64,000 nucleotides of DNA from Bolinopsis microptera. Its lineage: Eukaryota > Ctenophora > Tentaculata > Lobata > Bolinopsidae. Of this stretch, positions 10,401 through 22,400 are shown piece after piece. The notes beneath the pieces were generated by a model. It saw only the letters and a program-made list of their open reading frames with translations, was not told where the DNA came from and searched no databases. Both the position numbers and the translations under genes were made by a program. Location: contig NC_087082.1 in NCBI RefSeq assembly GCF_026151205.1, positions 10,424,901 through 10,488,900 of the forward strand. Direction: 5' to 3'. The first letter of the stretch is position 1; every line of letters starts with the position of its first letter.

Positions 10401-13400
10401 CATTTCAACGACCGTTTGCTGGTGCTCCACCCACCACCAACCTCGCCATGGAACATCACCTCCGCCAACTGTGTTACATCACTAACACCAGATTAGAACA
10501 CAGTAAAGTACCCTCTAACCTAACAGCAAAACAACGGGAGGGACTCAAATCCTTGATTGCAAGAAAAGAAGAACTCCACTTCTCGAGAAGCGACAAGGGG
10601 GGTGAGTTTGTGATTATGAGCAGTGGAGTACAACAGCAGACTACGCAGAAACATCTGTCAGACATGACCTCGCAAGAAGCGTACACCTACGTTGCACCTA
10701 CCACCACGCGACAAAATCGGATCCAACCAATAGCAAACCCCTCAGAAGTCTCCTACAGCCGCCTCATCAACAGGGTTACTGAGAGACTAGAGACTGAGAG
10801 TAATGTGTTATGGACAGAGATAAGTAGGATGTGTAATTATGACAGCAAAACAGTAGACTTATTTAAATCACATAATACCCAACTACCGACTATTTATTTA
10901 ATACAGAAAACTCATAAATTTGATTGTAATGTCTTAGTTTCAGATGTAGATATTATTTCTAATTGTAAAATACGTCCAATTGTGTCTTGTATAAATTCCC
11001 CTTCTGAGAAGCTTGCTTGGATTGTTAAATCTATTCTATCTCCTCTGCTTAATCATGTTCCATCTCACCTGAGCAATATACACACTCACCTAGAAGAGCT
11101 TCAAAACATGTCACATCAACAACTCTCAGGTCTCTCATTCTTCACAGCTGACGTCACAGCACTGTACACAAACATCAACATCAGTGGCTGCATTCAAGAC
11201 CTCATTACACTCACCGAAGAACATTGGGAAGACCTCGACACCTGGGGTCTAACACTCACGCACATCCACAAGATCCTTGAATTCGTCTTCACCAACTCAT
11301 ACTTTACATATCACTCAAGACTCTACCTCCAGAAAATTGGTCTCTTCATGGGGTGCCAACCATCACCAATAGGAGCGATAGTACGAGTATATATGTTCGA
11401 GAGAAGATCGATTTACACTGATTTACACGTCTCATTCTACCGGAGATACGTGGATGATGCCGGGAGTCTAGCCAGCTCCAAGGAAGAAGCTCTGAGGATA
11501 GTGGAGTCCATCTCAAACGAGGACCCAGACCAGTTGCTCAAATGGGAAATTGACTATCCGGAAAGCCGTCAGGATTTCACCCCATTCCTCGACACCCAGA
11601 TAAAGATCGACGAACAGGGAACACTACACCAAAAATTCTACAGAAAGAAGCAGAAAAAGAATATCACACTGCACGCCAACAGCCACCACAATGAGGGAAC
11701 TAAAGTAGCAACCATCAAGAACTTCTACAAAACGGCTGCTTTTTGCTCATCAACACCAGAGTATGAAGAAGAGTCCATGAAGATAGTAGACAACTTGTTG
11801 GTCAACAACGGTTACCAAGACCCACGACGTATAAACAAAACAGGACGACTTCACCCTCTCTCACCTACAACACGTCAAAACCCTTCATCATCAAACATAC
11901 AAGATACCGACCACGTAACATGCACTCTACCATTCATCAACGAGCCATTTTCCAAAGAAGTCACTCAATTTGCCCTCTCACACAACTTACCGGTCAAATT
12001 CATATTCACACCAGGTAAGAAACTCTCAGAGATCTTATGTTCATCACGACCACACGACAAACCACACTGCACCATACCAAACTGTATCATATGTCCACTC
12101 ATCACAACAAATCACGACTGCAAACCAAAATTTTATTTTTTATTTTTTTTTAGAGAGGCTGGGCCTGGTTGGCCCACGAGAGGATAGCATATGAATGCTT
12201 TGCCTACCTCTGGGGTATGGCAGTCCTGTGGGAGGATGCCAGTGGAATCAAGATGTGTAATCAAGGATGATGGTAAGTGTTGTGGGGTGTGTCATGGATA
12301 AACGCTTAAGTGGTGGTTGAGTGTGGAAGAGAGAGGCGAAATAAGACGGCGTTAAAATAGTCGCTATGTTACACCTGTCTGGTCCAACTCCTCTGGCACC
12401 ACTAAGCGTTTAGTGTGGTTTGTAAAGTTGACAATGGTGGAGATGTGTTGGTTGTCGAATATGTCATTGACAGAGAGGTAGTAGTCCCGGAAATATTGAC
12501 CTCTTATTTGGGCAATAGCCGGGCACTGTCCGAGAAACCAAAATGTGTCATATACAAAGTTACGTGTAAATTATGTCAAGAGCTATATATAGGGGAAACG
12601 AGTAGAACAGCACACGATAGATTTTCAGAGCATCGAAGAGCAGTCAACAGGCCTTTAACCTATCCTGATAATGCGTTGGCTGCTCATTATTCAGAGTTTC
12701 ACGATAACATAGAACCAGATATTTCCTTCGATATTTTAGAAATTAACTTATATAGCACCATTAAGGCCACAGGGGGGGGTCCGAGGTCGATTTTGAGATT
12801 TTGAGATATGTTGTAGAGCTCGATCTAAATTTTCAAATGCTTTTGTCCTTACCGAAAACAAAGTTTCCTATTTGAAGATATCGCGCGTTGAATTTTGAGG
12901 TTTACCTGTAATTCTATTGTAAATGAAAACTTTAAATGAAATCGTGTTCAAAATCTATCTTCTTTTTCAGTTTATGACTTAGAACCTTGTAACTTGGCAA
13001 CAATGTTCTTCAAGGTATTTTGAGTTTTTGTTATGTAACGATTTATGATATCTTACTCCAAAGCTGAGATATGAGGTTAACCATGAGTGCGGGTTACAAA
13101 ATTTTAAATGGTTAACCTCATAAAAAGAGTTAGGAGCAAAATTACAACAATCGTTACATAACAAACTTTTAAATTTATGTCAGGAACATAAGTTCCAAAT
13201 TTGAGGTGAAATGGATAAAAACTCTAGGAGAAGATAGATTTTGAAGTAAAAAATTCGAGGTTTTCAGGAGAGGCAAAAAACTGTTTTTTATGTTATGTGA
13301 TTTTTGAGAATTTTGCCTTTATTTGTATATTTTTCAAAGTTTAACTGCTGAAATAACACAAAAACAATAAAAACAAAGCTTATCGTAGTTTTCAGTTGTA

Positions 13401-16400
13401 ATGGCATCAATATTTCTGCCCTCCATTATCGATTTATCAAAAAAATGAGGTTAAATGAGAATTGGTTAACCTCATTTATAAAAAAAAGTAAAATAGCTAC
13501 AGACAAATGAGTGGTGGCAAAGTATCCACCACAAAAATATATATTGATTCAAAGCATAATGTTTTTTTGCATTTTTTCAGGCCTCGACCCCCCCCTGTGG
13601 CCTTAAACGTAAAGTGACAGAAGCTTACTACATTAATTTATTTAAACCTAGTATCAATAACAAAGAAGAGTGCGAGAAGCTTAAGGGATTTCTTTTACAA
13701 CATATTCAAAGACAAATTTAAACAAATAGCACACGACCCTGCTGTTCAGTAGATATTATGTACTTGGACAGAGTGTAAAACGTGTGTACATCACTATTTT
13801 CAATGTAATGTACAATACCATTTGATGTAACCTGTATTCAGTGTGTGTAATTTTAATTTAGCATTTTAACTAGTATAGAAGCATTTATTATATACTAACA
13901 TTTATAACAATTTTAGCCTGAAGATGGCGTTGACGCCGAAAATTTGCCCTTACTCCTAACTTCCTTGTTTCACTTGTCCTTGTCTCTTCCAACCGGATAA
14001 TATCCAGATATCAGGATTTCAAATGGTGTGTTCTCGCTATATTGGCGATTTTCATTGCAACGCATTACGCAACAATATCATAATTTATCAGACAAACTTC
14101 TCAGCTTGTTGGTCTTGGTTACCACGCTTCGACCCTGTGACTCAAGAAATTCCAAGACCAGCTTGCCCAGTACAAACTTTTCACCTTTAAACTTGCCACA
14201 ATTTTACATGATCCAATTTTATGTATCTAACTATATGCTCTACCTATTTACAAGAATTGCTGCAGCTCGATTGTAACAATGATAAGCCGGATATTTTAAG
14301 AAAGCTCTGACATGTCTCCTGGGGGTCTGGTTTGTCGACAGTTTGACTCCATTCAACTCTGAACACAACAATCCAAACCAGCATGACTTGTTGCCAATTT
14401 GTAACTCGCAGAATTGAGAAAGACCCCAGCAGTGCTAATTTCACTCGATTATACGGGAAGACTCTTTGTGTTTTTGAAGAAATTCGGCAAAATTATCAAA
14501 CTTTTTCTTAAAAAAGTCTCAAAACTTCCTTTTGGTCGCTATTTAATGATATAAACTGGCCGCCTACTTAGTCTTCCTTTCCTCCTCGAAGTTCGATGGT
14601 AACAATTCATCGCAAGCGGACTTCGTCTCACCGTTAATGTTCCCCGACTGAAATCCAGTTCCCACCCCTGATCTTCCCACCCCTCCCCCGCCCACTCACG
14701 TAAGAGGACTAGTGTAAGAGGTGACTCTACTGAAAACAACCCGACAATCCGGGCAACCCTCTCATTGATCTATTACGTGTCCATGACAATCCCCTATTAG
14801 CACTGCTCAGTGCCGTTTTCTGAAACGAGTAACAGCGCCCAATTTACTGGAAGATATTACCTGGATACAACAACAACTCAGTGCCGTCGTATCATGATCA
14901 CTGTTTCCGATATCCGTTATCCGGGCCCCGTGATTACGGGGTCACGTGATACGCCGATACAGGGTCACGTGACACGTAGTGAGATACGGGTTCCTGGTAC
15001 CCTGGGCATCCCATTGTTTTAGATCATTATATTCATGTTTGCTGCAAACAAAGCAGATGATGATGAGAGGGCTGAGCTGGTTGTTTTGTAGCCCCTGAGC
15101 TCTTCACTGATTATTGGTTTTCCTAATAACAACTGCTAAGAACTCCCTTTGCCACTAATATCAGGCCTTCTCTCAATTTATTTTTTAATCTTATCTCGTT
15201 CTGGATGTTTTATACCAAGTGGAATAATTGATTATATTTTGTAGATTGTTTATTTTCCAGATAAGAACTATCACGTGCAGTAACATTCTCTCGTTTGCTA
15301 GTAAGTAAAATGTTAGTAAGATATAGAAACACAAACCTAGGAAGAAAGCTTCAGGAGTGTGGAAAGATACTCCAATGTTGTGCGCAAATTCCCGATCGGA
15401 AGAGGAGAAATCTTTCCTTTTCTTGTTGCTAGGGTCCCACCCTGCAGTTCTACCCGCTGCATCCCCTGTTATTTTAGTTGTGATGTTTTCAGTTGAAGAA
15501 CTGGTTATTTACCAAACTTTCCCTCCACCGATTAATACCGAAGAGGAACGCATAAAATTATATTTTTATGGTAAAAATAACGTTGACTGGAGTTTTAGGG
15601 CTAACTTACTGACCAACGTAAAAGGAGTCGGTGTAATCTACAGCTACACCGTCGTTATACAGCTGTTCAAACGCAATCCACATTCCTGAAATGTTTACTG
15701 GTTAACTTGCTGCTGAGTCGAGCGATTTCAAATATTCCTTTGAATACATGAAATATTCCCCATATAAATAGAAGCTTAATATCCAATTTTCAAAATTTCA
15801 TTAAGATCAGTTTCGGGAATTCTAACAAATCACATCACCGTGGTTTTACAGTGGTTTTACAGTAAATAAGCTGGAAGTACCTGGGGCAGGTTTACGTGTT
15901 GCAGTACTACGGGGAGCAGCCAGCACTTGCACTGGTGCTCCTAGTTTACTAATCGCACTCTCTATCTTAGCCTGAGGTGTCAAATCGTTTAGTAACTTAA
16001 TAACTTTTTAAAGGTTCATTAATAGAACCACAATTTAACAAGACTCATATTTCACCTTGGGTTTTTGAAATGTCTCACCTGGAATTGCTGGATGGTGACT
16101 TTCTTAGCTTCGATACCGTTCTGGTTGGAGATTATCAGCAGTTTGTATCCGTCTTCATGCAATTGTTTTAGTTTGCCTTTAACCTGGTTATTAATCACGG
16201 TTAACAGTAATGTATGTTACTTTCCTTGACTACTACCTTTTTTCCTAAGAAAGTATCGATAAAATCTAATATGATAATACATCTTATAAATAATCATTAG
16301 GTGACCTTGATATCATACGATGTGAGGTTGACCTTTTCGAAAGAAAACATCAATAGGATTTATAAACAAATAATTGGAAGCACTCATCCATATGCATAGT

Positions 16401-19400
16401 CCATCACATACCGAATAATAATAGTTTTATAGTTTTATTATCAATAACCGTCAGATATAATCTAATTACGTGGCCTAAATTCATAAAATTGATACTATTA
16501 CATTGCATTATATTATTATCAGTAGTCCGCGACCAGATGCTTTAATTGTTATAACAATCAAAGTGACTTATTAGGACCAGCTCATAATGCATAATGTTAA
16601 TTAATGCTAGCTAAGGAATGAAATTTTGTTGATCTGACCTTGCCTGGCCACATGATATCCCAATCGTCAGGATCTCTGGGAAACACATTCCCCGACTTGG
16701 TGGTCACGATTGTGTGATCGAAATCAAATGCTGCTATCTTGCTACGTCCTGATGTGTTGAAATTGTGATAAGATCCTAGCGTTTGTACTAATCCAGTTTT
16801 ATATGTGACAATAACTGAGAAGTGATAAAATAAATAAGCAGAGTTAGACAGGGTAGGTAGATCAGTGTTAATTACCATGTCAAATATTACAGAGAATAAG
16901 ATCACTTTGTATTTTCCTTTCGGGTTCGGGGTTAGTAAAGTGGGATGAAGACTAATGATTATTGTTGATATCTTGAACTTAAAGAGTAAATTAATATCAC
17001 AGAAAATCGTTACAACCTAGTATAGCTGGATAGCACGTATCTTATATCTTACAAGAGATCTATCGTATCTTACAAGATCAACATTTAGATATTATTATAT
17101 CCGGATAGCAGCTACCTCATTCGTCACAACAGACGACTGATTGAGAGGTTGCACTGTAGTGATGACAACTAAATCTCAACTACTTTCGTCAACAGATAGG
17201 GAACTTATTAAGAGATCTAGCTTCAGAATAATGCAACAATTAAAGCACATTTAAAGTTTCGAGGTGCAAATTAAATGCAGATTAAACTTGTCGTCCATTA
17301 AAGTGACCAACACGTCTACAAAATAAATCGAATTGCTTAAATATTTGATCGCAACATTGTTCATTGCAGTGTTATAATTACTCATTAATGCTCTACAACA
17401 TAGAACACTAAACACAGGTGTAAGCAATAGTTCCTTACTCATTAATAAAACAGTACATAGACGGGGCTAAAGAAATTATATATTTGGCAGAGTAACAAAT
17501 CGCTATATTATAATCTAACCCTCGGACGCCGAATTTCTCACAAGTAAGTCTTTAGTAATGATCCAGGAGGTGTTACCCTTGTTACCACCTGATGTTTCGT
17601 CAGTTGGCCTACACTGTAGCTTGTCCAGGAGAAAGGCACTTAGTTCCCTCGAGACGTGACTCACAATGCTGCCAGTCGAGACGCTGCTGTCACGACTTGA
17701 GACGCTGCTTGTGTCGCGCGACATGCTGTTTAAGACTGGTTTATGGTTCGGTGCTTTTTGTTTGCCAGAGCTAAGTGCTGTCTGGTGCTTTTTGAGGGGT
17801 GCGGTCTCGCTGTCGTCTGATAACCGACGTTTTGATCCTGAAGTGAAGGGGTTTAGTTATTGAGTTATTAATATTTGATAATGGGTTAGTTATTATGTTT
17901 TCAATATAAATATATTATTAACTGTTATAATAAAGATATTACCCGCTTTGAGAATGTTGCTTCACAAACTTACTAGAGGTCAGCAAAAATGATAGCATGA
18001 CAAATGAAATTGAGCACGATATAATTACCTTATCTTCACCATGAATACAATTATATCAACACAGCATTTTGAATTCATCACCTAGATTACTTATAAATGT
18101 AACTCACAAATTCAAGGTGGTTAAATATTTAATGACCAGTTAAATCTAATCCAGAAATCTAGTGAGATCATGATATTATGCTATTGCTGCGGTTGAGCAG
18201 GTGTTTTATTAAGAACGCTGCTGACCCGTGAGTTGCGGCTAACAATTCCGTTCTTTTGATTCATCCTTGTTACCGCTCATTGTTTAGAATTTTAGAGGTT
18301 TAACGCCGTCAAGTCGGATTTGAAATCATCAAAAAGGATGATTTGTCTTGTATAAAAGATGTGGCTAAGGATGGAGTTTTAAATGGAGGAGATTATAACT
18401 TAACGTTTAGCATTCAGCTAGATTCTAACCAGATTTTAACCATTTACAAGCTTTCATGGCGAGTTTATATTTGTTAAAAGTTTGATTTATTTAGTCACCC
18501 CTCAGCGGGCAGTGCGTGATAACACAAACAATGGTTACACTTAAAGACGACTGTTTCAGGCCTTTTATTAAATGATTGCTGTTACCTTTGACTTTTGGCT
18601 ATGTGAAATAAGGAAACTGTATTTATTGTTTGACTCAACCCACTGAAATGGTCCTGAAACAGCCCAATCTATCCTGTACCAGCTGGAGTAAACAAGAGTG
18701 AAAGTGTTACAACAGCTATTAGTGATGGTCATGGTGATATTACTCCGACCGTTTAGTTTTCAGCGTGCGGGTTTGTTCCAATCTGAATCATTTACGGCTC
18801 GTTACGGGGCACAGTGTACCACTACCACAGTGTAGCACATGTGCGTCAATGGAATTTCATTTAAATTCTATTTATATTATACCTTTGATCTCAAAGTTCC
18901 ATCGTTCAAGCTTTCTGAAGACAACTCATAAAAGCACAAAGATTAAAGTCATCGATTATTAATTAATGTTTCTTTAAAGGTTATTGGTGAGCCATGTTTC
19001 TTAGAGCTGTTCTTGTAAATCTGTCTCTTCAATCTGTCTCTTCAATGGTGTGGATTGTCGACAGGGGCGAGGTATAAATGCTGGTTTTCATTTCATTTCA
19101 TATGATAACGCACTCCAAGTGAATTTAATTAGTCTTCAATAAGCTGTAAGTACCTGGTAAGAATGGCTGATGAACTGTGACAACCCAATCACTGATCATG
19201 GTACAATATAATATTTCATTGACTCATGACACCATGTGTAGAGCATTAATTATTGTCATCCAACTATTCATAGCTGGGCCTTTTTATCAGGACTTTTAAT
19301 CATTTAAATTGCATACTTCTCTCGGCCCCAAAAATTTTATTATATTTTATGATATTTATCATTTTTAGGGTCTTCTGAGCTGATAAAACAAACAGTAGGT

Positions 19401-22400
19401 AGAGCCATTGTCCTATCTTTAACGGTTGTAAAATTATTGGCGAGTAATTATTCTAGACTAAAAACAAATGCCTATCAGACGTTTTTGTCTAGTGTCCACC
19501 TGTGAAATACCCATAAAGGATCTAAGATAGGTCCTGGAGGTACAGCAGTGCAATCGGTCTTATAATATTTAACACATCAAGAGTCATTAACGTCTAGGGA
19601 AGGGTTCAGTATCGTCTGTACTTTATTGATCTAACCCTCGCCATTTGGTCTAGCCCTCGTCTGGATGTGAGCAGTTTAAAGTACGATATAAATTTAAGCA
19701 GTTAAAAGTAGGCGTAGTCTAAATTAAAAAGCTGTTTAAAGTTATTGCCTTCGTTCGAGCAGGTTGAGGTTTTATGACGTCATGATTTCACTCGAAATCT
19801 CTGTGTTATTGAGCGTGAAATAACCTTCGACCTTGTGACCAGTTATTAAAGAGCTAATAGTGACACATCAACGTGCCGACTGCCGCCACATTTTAATCTT
19901 CATATTGTTTCCTCTCAATGTCAAGCGAACATCTTTGTATCGAAACTCCTTCGTGCCAACTTGTATCTATTTTCACACTTGATAATAATTACATGTTCTG
20001 ATCGAAGAGGCGCTTTAATAATAATATATTACGCGTTTGGGTATTTTAGAATCTTTCTAGTACTAGACGATTCATAGAAATTTAAATGTAGGCTCTGAAC
20101 CACTAACTGGCTAACCATATGGAAATGTGGGCCTGAGCTGACAGATTTTAATTTTGAACGCCGAACAGGTGTATATTATTATTATATCGGCGGATGATTT
20201 CAAAATCACAGCTCTACGATAACCAATGAGCCATAACGTGAGGTCCGTACTCCGTATTATTACCATCTGCATTTATTATATTTTGTAATATTTAATGTTC
20301 AAGATTGTGTATGAATGCAGCCGACATGATTGTATAATTTGTACACCGAAATTTTGGATTTACCGCTGCTGTTGAATAATTCAAATTTAATACCGCCCTC
20401 TTGTGTTGACTACTGAACTTGAATCAGTATTTGTCTTCTTTTCCCTTTTTTGCATATCAAAATGTCCATAATAGTACGATGTCCTTAAAAATTATATGGA
20501 GCTGAACAAAGTGAGTTGTAGTTGACGAAGACGTATGCTCTCCTGAGGCCGAAGCAAAAGTGTCGGTTGATCAAAGGCCATTATAAGAACTTTTAAGTAA
20601 TTACCGTTACAATTTTTAAATCTTTTACTTCCTAAGAATAGGCCGTGATACTATTTATAGACAATATATTTATAAACGATTCCACTAACCACCGCCGCAG
20701 CTGCGAAAATGAACCAGCGCGGGAAGATCAAAAGTTAGCGTCGCAGTGCAAAATATACAATTATTAAACAGTCGCATTGTCGTTTTACCAAAATATCATT
20801 ATGATGTAGTAACCATTTTCACTGCCACTTCGAGTTAAATTGTTTCTTTCTATTATAAAGCATAATATTATTCATTTACCTTTAAGATAATTACGGCTAT
20901 AACTTACTTTACTTTTTACCGACTCTCAGTTAAATGACAGATGAAAGAGGGCCGACTAAGGAAATTTGCAGATCAGAGCTAATTTACTATTATAGTCCGT
21001 ATATTTTAATAGTGCCAGTCTTCTTTAAAAAAGATTGGATCTGTATCACACCATTCTTTTACAGTGAGTACTAACCGACTGGAAAATGGTACTTTATATC
21101 AATCAAAAAACCCATTCTAAAACCCATTAGCTTATTTTTTACCAGTATTCTTGGCTTTGCTACGTTTTCAATCAGATTTCAAAAGCACACTTTCCGCGAT
21201 TATTTTCGTGTTATCTTTAACATAGATCACGTAACATCGTCTCCAAAGAATTTTGCAAAGTCTCTAGTGGCGAGCAGCGTGTTGATCCAGCGTTGTTTTG
21301 TTATATTGCTTTAATGTTCTTGCAGTTTGTACAGTACAGGTCGTCTTGAGGCTTCTAGGTCTACTTAACCATGGTCACGCTGTATAATTTACTAATTCTA
21401 ATACATTACATAATATTATTAAGCATAACTGATCGATAAGACGAACCTTTTTTAGCAAAAATCTGTTTTTCCCAGGTAATAGAATGGAATAGACATTATA
21501 TTCTATTAAGTTATTAAATTTTATTTAAATAAAACTTAAAAATAATTTCTTACACATTGAGACGAACCTTTGTTAGCTTGAATAGTGTATCTGTATCTTC
21601 CAGGAAGCAACTCTATCACTGATGTTAGTCCAATCCTCACTTTCATATCTTTAGCTATCTCTTCGCCTGAAGTTATTACACTATTAACAAATACAGAGGT
21701 AGGCAAAGCATCTTTATGTTATCCTGTTGTGGGCGCGGCCAACCAGGTCCAGCCTCTACCTCTCTCCAAAAAGCAATGTATCTGATAACCAATGGGATTC
21801 GATGCCATTGATCACAATTACTGTATAACAGAAGAAATAATAAAATTCTTGATAGGAATATAATAGATACTATCACAACCCGTAATCATCAGTTTTTGTA
21901 TTAAATCTGCCATGTTCTTATTATTTCATTAGATATAAGGGAATATATTAAAGTGTATGATACTAGTGAGTGGATCAGTGAGTGGTGTCCAAGACATAAC
22001 TATTTAATAAGACCGCGCTCCGGTCACGTCACTATTGCAACCACCCCACGTGCTCCGCGCATCTGCACGTGCACTAGTCATCAGCACGTGCACTAGTCAT
22101 CAGCACGTGCACTAGTCATCAGCACGTGCACTAGTCATCAGCACGTGCACTACTCGATGCTTCTCTTATCATTAGTCCATTTAGTATCGATTAGTTCAGT
22201 AACTCGTGCCTCTCATCCTTTTTTCTAAATATGAAGATATGTATCAAGACTCAGGACAATATCTGATATAAGGGAGGTAAATGCCATGGTAACCAATGGT
22301 TAGGGTTGCTAAACAGCCTTTAATATCCCGCGGACAGTCCGAGAAAGGGTAAGGTTCTGTATCATGGGGCCGGACTATAACTAGTAGCCAGATCAACTTA

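Larger units (their letters stand above)
9653..13721 (+). pseudogene. Penelope reverse transcriptase / GIY-YIG endonuclease frame, twice interrupted
   Basis: The frame is open from 9653 to about 12130. It encodes a Penelope-type reverse transcriptase: [12 protein letters not shown] (palm motif A region), [10 protein letters not shown] (motif B region) and the catalytic YVDD at about 11447-11458. Cysteine pairs typical of the RT-endonuclease linker follow near 12050-12125. A SINE-like insertion ends the frame at 12187 with foreign residues. The GIY-YIG endonuclease resumes at about 12415 ([20 protein letters not shown], catalytic Arg and EH). It is broken again by the TTAA element at 12765. 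Its last ~40 residues lie at 13607-13721 and end in a stop. Apart from the two insertions I see no frameshift, so the element was probably intact when they landed. Confidence 0.85.
9396..14014 (+). mobile_element. Penelope-like retroelement, nested inside PNKP intron 9
   Basis: A full-length Penelope-like element in antisense to PNKP. It is bounded by the 13-bp target duplication GATTTCAAATGGT (9383-9395 and 14015-14027). The 5' end carries an inverted partial copy of the terminal repeat followed by the direct copy; the 3' end (about 13920-14014) repeats about 95 bp of the direct copy. This split, partly inverted pseudo-LTR layout is characteristic of Penelope elements. Inside is an RT plus GIY-YIG endonuclease frame, interrupted by a SINE-like insertion (about 12.13-12.41 kb) and a TTAA element (12765-13602). 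Confidence 0.88.

Noticed and set aside
21426-21450. GACGAACCTTTTTTAGC resembling the PNKP exon 3 donor region (GACGAACCTTTGTTAGC at 21561)
   Set aside because: A ~17-bp near-match 135 bp away could be a duplicated donor, but no exon sequence accompanies it; too short to claim.
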